NCBI GenBank assembly: GCA_001606155.1
Contig: LODT01000028.1
Location: 1,278,735 to 1,342,734 of the forward strand
Direction: 5' to 3'
From: Tieghemostelium lacteum
Taxonomy: Eukaryota > Evosea > Eumycetozoa > Dictyosteliales > Raperosteliaceae
Length of the DNA: 64,000 nucleotides
The position numbers and the translations under genes were made by a program. Every line of letters starts with the position of its first letter. Position 1 is the first letter of the stretch. The notes beneath the pieces were generated by a model. That model was not told the origin of the DNA, searched no databases, and saw nothing but the letters and a program-made list of their open reading frames with translations. Positions 24,207 through 36,671 of this stretch are shown here, in pieces.

Positions 24207-27200
24207 ATGACAGAAAGAAGATCTAGGGAAATTCTCTATAGAGAATTTTATCGGAGAGCTTACGTCAGAGGTTTATGTTTACATTGTAACACAACATTCC
24301 CTGGTTGTCAATGTACAGAATCATTGACAAAGTCTTGGATTGCATCCTATGATGATGAAGAACTTCAAATGACTATTGAAATATTTAATGAATGGTGTTT
24401 ATTATCTATAGAGGATAGACTAAAATTAGCATCTCAATATAACATTAAATTTAAAGGTGTTGCAATGGACATTGAATCTAGAGTACAATCTACAGACCAA
24501 AATAATAATAAAGTTCATAGTAGTAGTGGTGGTAGTAGTAGCGATGATAGTGATGATGACGATTCAAAACCAAAGCGTAAAGTTGTAAATCAAAAGGAGC
24601 TTTTAAAATCCTATTTTCCAGATTTTATAATTATATTTATTAGATTGTATATTCTCACTAATCCTTTGTTGTTTAAAGGTAAATTTTATTTTGGAGTATG
24701 AAGTAGGGTTGGGAGAATAATTCTAATAGTTTTGATTTATGTGAATATTATATAGTTTATGAAGAATGGTATGATGCTAAAGATGCAGTTCAAAGGGGTG
24801 TATGTTATGTTGTATTATGTCATAGAAGAACATTGGATGCTTATGATAGAGTATTCATTAAATGTCTGAATGATTTGGAACTATTTGATTTTATTAAAAA
24901 GAAGTTTTTGATTTCTGATTTTACATTTCGACCACCATCTCCAGAGGCTTTTGTTAATGTACGTTTAAACACACACCCACCACCATTTTGTACAATATCT
25001 AATTGAATTATTATAATATCACACAGGTTTTAACACAGTTTGCAGATAGTGGAAAGAATTATCATCCCTTTTTAAACCAGTTACATAAACATTATCCAAC
25101 TAAAGAGTTTGTCATTGAATTAGACCTTATCAATAGGTTAATAGGTAATATTGAAATTGATGAGTTCTTTTTCAAGCTTATATTACATCATTGCAGTGAA
25201 TCAGTATTAGAATCACAAATATTATCATTCGAACAATATAAACCAATTGTATTTTTCTTATTTGGAACTGTATGTATACATTTTGGATGAAATAAGGTAA
25301 ATCATAAACTTATACATTTTAAATAATATTGTAGTATTTCACAACAAAATATGTAGAAACTATAAAACGAATTTATAAAAGATTTCCAAAAGAGTTTATG
25401 GATCTTATTGGTGTCTATATAAACTCTTTTGATTCTATAATGGATGGAGATACCATTATCTACATGATGAGTTTTCTCTATGACCATTTGAAACTTCATC
25501 CAAATTTATTAATTAAACCTAAAGAGTATGTATAAGACTATAGTTTTATATAAGTTCTTGAAATGTATATACTAACATTAATGTTGGTAAAGTTTAACTA
25601 GATTTATATTAAAAAGTATTGAAAAATCAACATCATGGGAAGCTTATTCATTGATTGAGTATTTGGACAATACTGAATCACATTTTCATACAATTGTCCA
25701 AAGTTTCCCTCACAATTCATTTTGGTATTTTGGACTATACAAAGTATTTCAAAATCTTTCAAAGGAGTTTGTTAAAAATAATGTAACTATTTTATTATAA
25801 ATTATAAATATCTAATTATAATAATTATTAATTTTTTAATAACTATCTATAGTGTCCATTAGAATTATTTGAAAAATATTTGATAACAAAGACTAATGTA
25901 TATACATGTACAGTATTTTTGAAACATTATGACGTTCATCATCCAGTGCTTTTAAATTGCTTACCTAATTTTAAATATACACGTGAAATTACACATGATC
26001 ACTTGGAATTGAATGCAAAGTTATTGGAGAGGATACTGATATTACCATTCCCAGATGTACATGCCAAACTATTTTATGATCTATTTGATGCATCTAGAGT
26101 AGGAAGAGATACATTTACAATACAATTCCTGAAAGATAATCTGTTGGCTGCATTTAAATTGATGGAAACACACAGTCAGGAAATTGAACGACCTTTACAA
26201 AAACTATTTGATAATGAAGATCTATGTAAAGAACTATTTAAAGAAAAGTCTGAAGCTACAGATTACTTTGTAAAGAATAGTTTGGGAGAGAAACTAAGAC
26301 TTAGGGGCACATGTTACTTGATATCGTTTGGGAAGTTCCAGAATTTGAATTTACAAAAAGTGAGGGCATTAGCAGAGCACAATAGGGTTAATAAAGTGGA
26401 TTTGTTAAAATCAATGGATGTGGGGTTCTATCAGTTTGGTGTGGATGCTCAGTTGGCTATATACAATTCCATGGGTACACAAGGGTTTTTAAAGGAGATT
26501 ATGGAGATGTATCCTGAGAACTTTGAAGGATTGGTACCTGTTGGACTTGTACCTAGAGGTGTATATGAAATGGCAGAACTTCTACTACATTTAATTGCAC
26601 TCAGACCAACATTGGTTAATATAAATACTGTTAATTTTATCAACAGGTTCTATAGACCAGATGGTAATCTTAAACTCAATTTATATGAAAATCGCTATAT
26701 TAAAGAGGTTAGTGAATTAAATGTGTTAAATTCATTCATATCTCTTCACCCTTATTGTGTGAAATCCAAGTTATTCTGTCAATGGTACTATGGTCTAAAC
26801 TCAAAAATCAAGAAAAGAATAGTACAGAATGATGCAACTTTTAAGTTAGGTAAAATGGAAGAAGATTATAAAACTATAGAATTAGGTATTGTTGATAGTA
26901 CATATATAGTACCACTTCATAACCCCACCATTCCAGTACTTCCAAATATAATCTATAGACAGATTATACATCTACTCTATGACGACAAATCACTTCACTA
27001 CCTACACAAAATCATTTTATCTCAAGTCTCTTGGCTATTCTTTGACCTGTGTTCTAAAATACTTTCAAGTAGTTGTATAGAGGCTATATGGTTCTCAACT
27101 TGCATTGAAGTTAAAAACTTTGAAAGAATAAATATTCACTCAAAATACTCACTTTGGAGAAACTATCCCGTTTCCTTGTCACTCTACGACCTTGTAAAGA

Positions 27201-28075
27201 TACCTGCTGATCACTTGGATGAAACTGTTAGAAATCTAGAAGGTTTGAATATTAAAGGTATTCAATTTCTAAGTAACCAATTTCGTCTTCCAATTCGTGG
27301 TGAGACTAAACTCAGAGGTCTATTTATCAATATAAACAATGGACTTTCACTCAACCAGGTCATTGACATTTTCAAAAATTCACCTCAGTTAGAGAAAGTT
27401 GGCTTCTACGCTCAAGATTACTGGGAAGATTATGAAAAGGTTCTAGAGACTTTAGTAGCACTAAAATTACCAAACCTAAAATTTCTAGGTATAATTCAAG
27501 TTGCAAACATTAAACATAACCTTGGGTACCATTTCACACCCATGATACAGAGACTGCAATCTGAACCATACAATATCAAAGAAATGCCCAAAATTGGTGC
27601 ATTTTTAGCAAATTATGTAACACCTCAGTTTAGTGGTATTGAAAATATCTATTTGTCATTTACAGCATCTCAATTTATATCTGAGCTACCATTGGTTTTG
27701 ACACATCAGTCATTGGACAGAGGACAAGTTTTGAGATTTAATGTAATGACAATTGCTGATATTATACCAATTCTCAAACATTTGAATACACTGAAACCAA
27801 CGTTACGTGTGTTGTCATTTCGTATTGTAAAGTTAATACCACCAAATCAAGTTATAAAATTATCAATAGTTCAAGAGATATTTGATCTTGTAGATCAACA
27901 ACACATTAAACTTGATAAATTTGTACTCTATCATGCACTAGACTCAGTTTATCGATTCCCAATTTACTATGATGAAAATCATGATTTATGGTCTCATATC
28001 AAAATTAAATCTTTTCCAACCAATGAAAATGATATAATATTTAAAAGAATACCTCCTCTTCAAACTAATAAATGA
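24207..28075 (+). CDS. Six-exon paralogue 1: Cys-cluster N-terminus, F-box-like and LRR-like C-terminus
   Basis: Exons 24207-24678, 24756-24958, 25027-25269, 25335-25525, 25593-25782 and 25853-28075 give 1173 residues. I do not recognise a named family. Visible parts are EILYREFYRRAY followed by Cys at 24, 27, 34 and 36 (a possible zinc site), a Ser/Asp-rich linker in exon 1, long helical middle exons, an F-box-like stretch near 794-836 (LPNIIYRQIIHLL, then LSQVSWLFFDL) and a leucine-rich C-terminus with repeated LPNLKFLGI-type strands. The gene at 32788 has the same exon count, the same intron phases (1,0,0,2,0) and matching motifs, so these are duplicates. A role as substrate receptor in a ubiquitin ligase would follow if the F-box is real; that is inference. 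Confidence 0.8.
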
Positions 28076-28202
28076 ACTTTCACATTGAATTTCAAATATA
28101 ACCCTATTGTGATCACCCCAATACCACACCCCTTTTTAAATTTTGAAATAATGTAAAACAATATGTTTTTTAACACAATTTAAAACCTTTTATTTAGTAA
28201 GA

Positions 28203-29070
28203 ATGTTATTTGTAAAGATAGTAGTACTATTATGTTTTATAATCATTGTAAATTCAAAACAACATAAATCAGATTTAACATGGATTTATAAAGATTCATT
28301 CAGGGACTCTTTTCAAATACAAACAATGAATGGAATTAGTAAAAAAGAGTTGGGATTTGATAGTAAAAATACTGATCCAACTTATGATAATTCTCAATAT
28401 TCTATAAAATATTGGGTATCACCTGAAAGAGGTATACCATTTAAAGTAAAAAGCATTTTTGATAAATCAAAGGTATGTAAAAAGTTGATACTCTATTTAT
28501 ATTATATTTGAAGAAATCTAATTGAGATGATTATAGGTACTGAGTTTTAAAATGTATATTGAAGAACCAAATCCAAAATTACTATTGACATTTATCAAAA
28601 AGAATGGTAAATTGTCATCACCTATAGAGTTAGTTAAGAGTTTTGAAGATTCACCACTGTTTCAGTGGATAACAGTGATGGTACATCAAATACCTGAAAT
28701 TGATATGGAATTCTTAGGGTTTTGGATACATGGTATTAAAGGTTATTCAGGTATAGTTTATATTGATAATGTACTATTAGTGAATACAAACAAAGAACAT
28801 TTTGATGGTTGTTCAAAACTTGAATGTAACCGTAATGAAACTTGTGTAAATAGATTTGATGTAGTTTATTATTGTGTTCCTAGAGATCTCCCAACACCTC
28901 CACAAACTTCAACTCCCACACCTACATCAACAATCAAAAATCAAAATACAACTTCAACACCAACACCTACTCCAACTCCTACACCCACAAAATCTCTTAC
29001 ACCAACACCAACTTCAACTCCCACTAAACCCACACCAAAACCAAAAAAGTCAATTAAAAAGCATAAATAA
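28203..29070 (+). CDS. Small secreted protein with Thr/Pro-rich tail
   Basis: Exons 28203-28472 and 28537-29070 give 267 residues. A clear signal peptide (about 1-18, ending NSK) leads a beta-rich body. The body ends in GIVYIDNVLLVN, like the last strand of many carbohydrate-binding or lectin-type jelly rolls. After a C-x4-C...C motif comes a tail of about 50 residues of TPTP repeats, a likely O-glycosylation stalk, and a basic end (KKSIKKHK). No membrane anchor is seen. I do not recognise the family, and lectin-like function is inference. It sits between paralogue 1 and the ABC transporter, with only 127 bp to the upstream gene. Confidence 0.7.
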
Positions 29071-30096
29071 ACGATTCAATGGAATTGTATTGAATTTAAT
29101 TTAAATTTTCTTTGAGGAATTCATGTGGAATTGAAGAGTGTTTAAATGGGAAATTATTAAAATTACTGTGATTTTTTATTCAAATAATAAAAAATCTTTA
29201 TAAAAGATGGGATTACAAGATATTTTGAAATATCTATGGTGGGATTCAAAAATTTTGATTAAATCAAAAAAAATAGAGTATCTGTTAATGATATACCCCT
29301 AAATTATCCTCATTATCAAACTTCTTCATTTTTGTTATTAGTTCCGATTATTATTTCATAATTTTTTTGTAACACCACATTCTGTATATATTTCTATTTG
29401 CAACATTACCACTACACTCACTGTACCATGAAAAGTTTTATTAATATGCCTGTATTTAATATCGGCCAAAGCCACAGAAGAAGATCAAAAAATAATCATC
29501 GTGATGATGATGATGATAAAAACCCTTGTAGTGATCTTAAATTCAAAATGTGAGAAAAGGGTATCTATCAATCTTATTATTGTGTATGCAAAATATACTT
29601 TGTTTGATGTTAATTAACATGATGAATAATCAAATACCTATAGAAACTAGTATATTCACTTCTCCATTAGCATTCAATTATCAACCATGTTGATTTACAT
29701 TCCCCCCACCACTCTCATTTGTTTTGGTTTATAGATATATAAATTAATAAAACAAATTATTTTTAATTGAAAATTTAATGATACTACGTGGTTGATGATC
29801 ATTGTTTAATGAATAAAATGTTATTGGATCAATGAGTTCCAAAATTGAACCATTCTAAAAATATAACCTGATGGGAAATCGATAATTACATTGATTTCGC
29901 AATATTTTACGTAATTTGCACAACATCACGTCTGAAATGAAAAAAAAAAAAAAAAAATTAATTTAAATTATATAAATTGCATTAATTACGTGGGATAGTA
30001 TAAATTGCATCTATATATTATTATAATTTATTTATTTTATTTGTTTTAGGTTAGGTTGTAGAGGTTATTTATCTTTACTTTTTTTTTTTTGTTTTT
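29071..30096. other. Intergenic, about 1 kb, AT-rich
   Basis: Separates the secreted-protein gene from the ABC transporter. It holds one short open frame (29428-29553) and an A run near 29941. No RNA gene or element was recognised. Confidence 0.5.
29428..29553 (+). CDS. Possible 41-residue small protein
   Basis: ATG to stop with mixed composition: a short hydrophobic start (MKSFINMPVF), a basic SHRRRSKNNHR stretch, an Asp run and a basic end. The codons look less A/T-biased than the flanks, which is the only reason to list it. There is no family match I know and it may be chance. Confidence 0.2.
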   Translation: MKSFINMPVFNIGQSHRRRSKNNHRDDDDDKNPCSDLKFKM

Positions 30097-32688
30097 ATGA
30101 ATAACAATAATAGTATAAATAGTGAATCCATACCTTATGGTGATGAAGAAAGAGATATTGATGATGATGATATTGAAAATCAAAAACTACTAAAGAAATC
30201 AAGTGGTGATGAATTATCATTGTTAGAAGGTAGTGATAAAGACCCTGTTAAAGGGGATAGAGAAGGGGATGGATATAGTGGGTCAGTTAAGATATTTAAT
30301 TATAAATTAAATGAAAAAGATAAGAATTCACTGAGACTACTCATTAAGATACTCACAGTCTCTGTGATGATTGGGTATTTACTCAGTATCAATATAATGT
30401 ATTTTGTCAGTAAGGGTAGAGGTATTATATTGTATCCTACACCAAGTAATTCTACGGATAGTGGTACTACTACACCAGTAACAGAGTCAAATGAAGTAAC
30501 ACAACAGACATCTTCATTCAATTTGCCATACTTTTTCTATTTCTCAACATTGGATACTTTATTGATTTCCTATGTAAATGTGTTATTTTGGATGTTATTG
30601 CTTTTTACCAATTCATTTCAATATCATACCATTACATATATAGTTTCAACTATTACTCTGGTGTATAGTATAATTAAATCTGTAATGTCTGCACATGTGA
30701 TTAGTCAACTATCTTTAGAGTCTCCATTAGATGTTACATTGTTACCTCTAGACTCTCCTCTATACAGCAGTAAAACAACTCGAGAACTGACCATAGCAAT
30801 TACCATAATCTCCAGTATGCTAATTGTCCTATGTCTAGTGATAAACTCTGTAACTTTGATTATAAGCTATCAAGCATACAGAGAACAACAAAGAAAAGAA
30901 ACATTACTCTACGAATCAAAAATGCAAAAATCTGGCAAAAACACAGTAGTAAAACACTCCAATATGAAAAGACTAGTAGCAATGGCAAAACCAGAGCTTC
31001 CTATTATTCTAGGTGCTTTCATTGCACTGATACTTAGTTCCATATCTTCATTGGCTTTACCATTATATTTTGGTGAGATTCTTACTGAAGTTGCAACTAC
31101 TCGTGATCTAGCAGCTTTAAACAAGTCAACTTTATCTCTAGTCATTATATTCACATTTGGATCTATAGCCACTACCATAAGATCTTCGTTATTCTATCTT
31201 GCAGGTCAGAAATTTGTAGCAAGAATCAGAAAGGACCTCTTTGCAGCCATGGTTAGACAAGAGGTTGCATTTTTTGATCAAAATCGTACTGGTGAACTTA
31301 TCAATCGTTTGGCTAGTGATTCGCAAGTAATTCAAAATTCAGTTACTGTAAATGTGTCTATGGCCTTTAGATACAGTTTACAGGTTATTGGGTGTCTAAT
31401 TCTACTATTTATAACCAACTGGAAATTGACATTACTGATGTTGGGTATAGTACCGGTTTTGGCTATTGGTACTGTTTTCTATGGTAAGAAAATCAAAGCT
31501 TTAGGTAAAGAGTTTCAAGATGAACTAGCAAAGAGCTCTACAACTGGTGAAGAGGTTATAAGTAATATTAGAACGGTAAAGGCTTTTAGTAAGGAAGGTA
31601 AATTCATTGAGGTCTATGGAAGAGACATTCATGGTAGTTATCTAATTGGTAAGACACTGGCATATCTTAATGGTATATTCAGTGGTGTTGTATCTCTAGT
31701 AGCACAACTTGCAATCACATTGATTATCTATGTTGGTGCTAAACAGGTATTAAGCGGTCAATTGGAGACTGGAAATCTAATGTCATTCCTATTGTATACT
31801 TTAACTGTTGCTATGTCTCTAGCATTCCTTTCCAGTCTTTTTACAGATTTTATGAAAGCCATTGGAAGTTCTGATAGAATATTTGAGATTTTTGATAGAA
31901 TTCCTGCAATTAATACAGAAGGTGGTATAAAGCTGGATGAGTCGAATGTAGAGGGTCAAATTGAGTTGGCAAATGTAGATTTTACATATCCAACTAGATC
32001 TCAAGCTGTATTGGAAGGTATCAATCTAACTCTTCATAAAGGTACTGTTACTGCTTTAGTTGGTAAAAGTGGTGGGGGTAAATCAACTATAGTTTCATTG
32101 ATTGAAAGATTCTACGATCCAAATACTGGTGTAATCACTTTGGATGGTGTGAATATAAAGACCTTAGATCCTATTTGGTATAGATCCATTTTAGGATTCG
32201 TATCTCAAGAACCTTTACTATTTGCAGGTACAATTAAAGAGAATATATGTTTTGGTAAAGAAAATGCTTCTATGGAGGAAATTAGAGATGCAGCTGAGAA
32301 GGCAAATGCTTTGAGTTTCATTGAGACATTTGATGCTAAATTTGATACAGTGGTTGGTGAGAGAGGTGTAAGACTCTCAGGTGGTCAAAAACAGAGAATA
32401 GCCATCGCCAGAGCTCTCCTATTAAATCCAAAAGTTTTATTATTAGATGAAGCTACCAGTGCTTTAGACTCGGAATCTGAACATTTAGTTAAAGAAGCTA
32501 TTGATAGATTAATGGTTGATCGTACTGTACTGGTAATTGCTCATCGTCTATCAACAGTAATCAATGCCAATGTAGTAGTAGTTATTGATAAAGGTAGAAT
32601 TGCTGAATCTGGTACTCACCAAGAACTCATTCAAAATGAACAAGGAATCTATAGAAATTTAGTTAAACGTCAATTGGCATCCAATTAA
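30097..32688 (+). CDS. ABCB-family half transporter (TAP/MDR-like)
   Basis: Single exon, 863 residues. An acidic, Asn-rich N-terminus and extra membrane segments (about 80-260) precede a six-helix ABC exporter domain (about 300-575) and one nucleotide-binding domain. Walker A is GKSGGGKST (about 656-664), the signature LSGGQ is at about 760, Walker B VLLLDEATSALD follows, and the switch His is in VLVIAHRLSTV. One membrane domain plus one NBD makes a half transporter that must dimerise. The extra N-terminal helices recall the TMD0-like region of TAP-type exporters. All catalytic motifs look intact, so it should hydrolyse ATP. Substrate and membrane cannot be told from sequence; an organellar or lysosomal exporter is likely for this subfamily. 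Confidence 0.92.
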   Translation: MNNNNSINSESIPYGDEERDIDDDDIENQKLLKKSSGDELSLLEGSDKDPVKGDREGDGYSGSVKIFNYKLNEKDKNSLRLLIKILTVSVMIGYLLSINIMYFVSKGRGIILYPTPSNSTDSGTTTPVTESNEVTQQTSSFNLPYFFYFSTLDTLLISYVNVLFWMLLLFTNSFQYHTITYIVSTITLVYSIIKSVMSAHVISQLSLESPLDVTLLPLDSPLYSSKTTRELTIAITIISSMLIVLCLVINSVTLIISYQAYREQQRKETLLYESKMQKSGKNTVVKHSNMKRLVAMAKPELPIILGAFIALILSSISSLALPLYFGEILTEVATTRDLAALNKSTLSLVIIFTFGSIATTIRSSLFYLAGQKFVARIRKDLFAAMVRQEVAFFDQNRTGELINRLASDSQVIQNSVTVNVSMAFRYSLQVIGCLILLFITNWKLTLLMLGIVPVLAIGTVFYGKKIKALGKEFQDELAKSSTTGEEVISNIRTVKAFSKEGKFIEVYGRDIHGSYLIGKTLAYLNGIFSGVVSLVAQLAITLIIYVGAKQVLSGQLETGNLMSFLLYTLTVAMSLAFLSSLFTDFMKAIGSSDRIFEIFDRIPAINTEGGIKLDESNVEGQIELANVDFTYPTRSQAVLEGINLTLHKGTVTALVGKSGGGKSTIVSLIERFYDPNTGVITLDGVNIKTLDPIWYRSILGFVSQEPLLFAGTIKENICFGKENASMEEIRDAAEKANALSFIETFDAKFDTVVGERGVRLSGGQKQRIAIARALLLNPKVLLLDEATSALDSESEHLVKEAIDRLMVDRTVLVIAHRLSTVINANVVVVIDKGRIAESGTHQELIQNEQGIYRNLVKRQLASN

Positions 32689-32787
32689 TTAAATAAACTT
32701 ATTTTTGTATTAATTCACAACTTAGTAAATCCAAAACACTTTTTTTAATTAATCTTGAAAATATTTTTGATTTTATTAATCAAAAAA

Positions 32788-35700
32788 ATGAAGAGCAAAG
32801 AGATTCTGTATATAGAGTTTTATAGAAGAGTTTATTTCTTTCATTTGACTTTAGAGAGCTGTATGTTTTGTGGAAGATATGATCAATATGAATGTTATTG
32901 CTCTAATCAAGAACGGTCAGTTACTCAGTGGTTAAATACATATAATATAAAAGAGTTATGGTTTATTTTTGATATCTTTAATGAATGGTGTCAATGTAAT
33001 AAACAACAGAGAAGAGAGTTAATTGATAGATACAATATAGACTATCCTGGTTTTAGAGAAGATATGATTAGATTTGTAGATGAAGAGAATTTTGATAATA
33101 TTGAAGAAAATGAAGTGCAGGATAAAGACTCTCAAATTGATATCATTTTAATACCAGATATCATTTTAACATTGTTTAGAAACTATATTCTTCAAAATCC
33201 TTTGAACTATCAATGTAAATATCTTCTACTTCATTTTATATAAATTTCAACTACTAAATTTAACCAAACTCCCTAGATTATTATGGTTGGTTTGATTCAG
33301 ATAATAATGTACAAAGATTATTCTCTTATTGGGTAATGTGTCAAACTAAAGATGGATCAGATAAAGTGTTTTCCAGGATTCCTAAAGATTGGGAATTATT
33401 TGAACAATTACAAATCTATGGCTGTAATGAGTTTTCAGTTCAAACAAATACTTTCTCAAAGGTATATATATAAAGTATTAATATTATAAATTTTGAAAAT
33501 TAGATATTAATCATGTAATATACTTTATCAACAGGTTTTGGAAGAACTAATAAATTCACATCAAGAGGAAGCTATTGACTTTGTATTGAAATATACACCT
33601 GCTGATGCCATATTCAGTATTCCACTTACACTAAAGATTAAATATAAGTTAAAAAATTCAATATTTCAAAACCTTTGTTCTGAAACAACTCTTCAAAATT
33701 CTTCTTTTGATGATTATAAAGAATTGACATTATATCTATTTAAAGTATGTTTCTTTATTTATATTCTAAAAATGAAAAACTATTAATAGTCCAATTCTAT
33801 TTTAGAGATTTGAATTTAATTTTTATAAAAATTTAGAATTGGTAGATAATATTTCAAATAGATTTAAAACAGAATTTATTAAATTCCTATCCGAATATAT
33901 AACATCAACTTTAACTTCCTTTGAATCTTTTGAGTTTAATAACACTATGGATGTTCATATCATTTTGTACCTAAACCAAAGATTTTCTATTAATCCAATG
34001 AGTTTAATTGATTCTAAACAGTAAGTGTATCTTTTCTACTATTTACCACAAATTTAAAATGTTCTAACATCTCTTTAGTTTAAATAGATTCATATTATCA
34101 GCAATCCAAACTAAACCTAATTTTTATTTCCTATTATTAGTGGAATTCTTAGATGGTAATACTATTACTTCTGAATTCTCAGAGATTATCAATTTGTTCA
34201 CAAAGAGTAATGATCCAACATGTTACTGTAGATATTTACTTTTCACTAAAATATCAAAAGAATTTGCATTCACTAAAGTATGTGTTATTTCTATTTTCTA
34301 TTTATTATTTAAATGTCATTCCTAATACCTAAAGTCTAGATTGAAACTGATATATTTATAGAAATTATGAAATGTAAATTCAATATATTCAGTGTTGCTA
34401 TATTCTTGCAGTATTTTGATGTCAATAATAATCAATTTCAAACTTTTTTCCCAAAGTTTGAAATGGTTGATTATATTCAATACATGAGAAAAGACATTTC
34501 ATTAATACAAAACTTGTTTACACAAATGTTGGGTCAAGATAGAACAATCTCTGTAATGTTATATTGTGAAATGTGTAAAATATGCGTACCCTCTAGAGAT
34601 ACTGAAGAATTACAGTTTCTAAAAGACAATGTTCAGATATTGAAAGAGGTTCTCAGATGTCAACCTGGAATCACTGATATGGTATCAACAATCTTTTGCA
34701 ATTCTCAACTCTGTAAAATTCTATTTTCAACTGAAACACAATCTGGAAATGAAATTGGAACATTTCTAGCTCAAAAAGTGTTCTATAACCACTCTAAAAC
34801 ATGGAACCCTGAATACCTATTATTTTTAGGTAAGTTTCATAATATGGATAAAACCAAAATGAGATTAATCCTTCTATGTGAAATTCCTCTGGCTTTGGAT
34901 TTGCTTTATAGTGTGGGAGATGATGGAATATCCTATATTATAAATAATAGCTTCCAAAAGGTTTATATAGAATTTTTGGATTCATTATTTTCAAAATATG
35001 CTGAAGATGGTAGTGGTCCACCACCTGATCTTCCAAAGACATATTATCAATACGCAGAGTTATTGTTACGTAGTTCGTTGGACTTCCTAAAGAGACCAGT
35101 TATATTTTCAAATGATCTCTATAGTGGTTTATTTTTAAATAATGCAGATTTGGCTTACAAATTTGAAAAGTTCATCAGTCTCTATCCATTTTGTTATAAG
35201 TCAAAATTATTTATGGAATGGTACAATTCAATTCCAATTCTCATAAAATCAAGTTTCAAACAAACATACATTACCTATAAACTTGATTCTATATTACAAA
35301 GAGATTTCTCAGATAAAATGGATTTAGATACCAAAAACTGGGTATTTTCAAATTATATCTACCAAAAGATATTAACATTTTCATTTTTGGATAAAACTCT
35401 CCATTCCATACACAAGTTTAATTTATCAAAAGTATCTAAATTGTTTTTGGTAATTTCCAAAAGAATTTTGTCCTATTATTCTAAAATTGGTCTAAACTTG
35501 AAAAATGAATTTGGTATAACTCAGAGTTTGCTATGGTCACTTGGAAAGAATTACTCACAGTCTCAATCCATTTATAATTTGGCTCAGTCTATTTATCCAA
35601 TTGAGAAATGGGAAGATTTCATTGAAAATCTGGATAAATTGGATCTTTCTAAAATGTCTACACAATATTGTGGACCACTTTTAAAGATACCATTGAATGT

Positions 35701-36451
35701 AAAGACTATAAAGATTTTATATACACCACTTCCGTATTTACTTTCATTGGCTGAGAATTGTCCAAATCTAGAAGTCATTAGCTTATACATCAGGTTTGAT
35801 GTAGATGGGATTTCAGACTATTTAAAGAATTTTTATAAATCATTATCATTACTTCATCATCCAAAATTGAAGAATATTGAAATCAAAATGAGCCTACAAA
35901 GTGATAAAAACCTTCAATTTGAAGATACAATTAGAGAATTGAAATCTCAGCCATTTAATGTACAGAGATTGCCATGTATTTCTGTATCTGTTGGAATAAG
36001 CAATTGGATATTCAGTGGTATTGATTGTATTGAAGTATCAATGACAGCGATATCCAGGTTATCATATGTAGAGAGTCATTTGGATAAATGTATAACTACA
36101 GCATCACTTGAAAATACCAGTGATTTAAGATTAAAAATTCCTGATGCCACTCAAGTTTTTCAAACTATTGATTATCTACAAAATCAAGTAACATTCACCA
36201 AACCTTTGGAGAGATTATCTCTGCACATTGAGAATATTATATCACCGAATGAAATATTCCCAGAGGAACAATTGCAACAGATTTTTGATAAATTAGATTC
36301 ATTAAAATTACCAATCAAAGAACTCTATCTTTTCTATGCTGTCAATATCAATTATAAAATTCCAATGAACTTTCACCAAATGGACACCTGGTCACAAATA
36401 TCATTACACAAATACAAAACAAACAATTACTATCATTTTATAAGAGAATAA
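32788..36451 (+). CDS. Six-exon paralogue 2: Cys-cluster N-terminus, F-box-like and LRR-like C-terminus
   Basis: Exons 32788-33214, 33277-33461, 33535-33744, 33806-34020, 34079-34277 and 34340-36451 give 1115 residues. Start at the ATG at 32788 matches the start of paralogue 1; the frame is open upstream but without ATG. Shared landmarks are EILYIEFYRRVY, Cys at 25, 28, 36 and 38, FNEWC, the NPLNY exon end, an NRFIL block opening exon 5, an F-box-like stretch near 745-790 (YIYQKILTF, then LSKVSKLFL) and a leucine-rich C-terminus. It lacks the Ser/Asp-rich linker of its partner. Protein identity between the two looks low while intron positions are the same, so the duplication is old. Function unknown. 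Confidence 0.8.
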
Positions 36452-36671
36452 ACCCACCATGACCAATTATATAAAATTATATTGTTAAAACAGCTACCTC
36501 CAGCCACAATTGGTTTTTTTACTCAGTAAAAGTTTGGAGGTTAACATTAATTAGAGATAATAAAGTAATTGATGCAAACAAATATTTATTTAGGAAAATT
36601 TTTATGTTTATTTAATTGTAATTTTTTACTATCTATAAACTCATCTAAGAGTTACTTTTATTAAAAAGAAA

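Noticed and set aside
24959-25026. CA-rich block as a promoter element inside paralogue 1
   Set aside because: It lies wholly within a clear intron and matches the CA-rich intron pattern seen in other genes.
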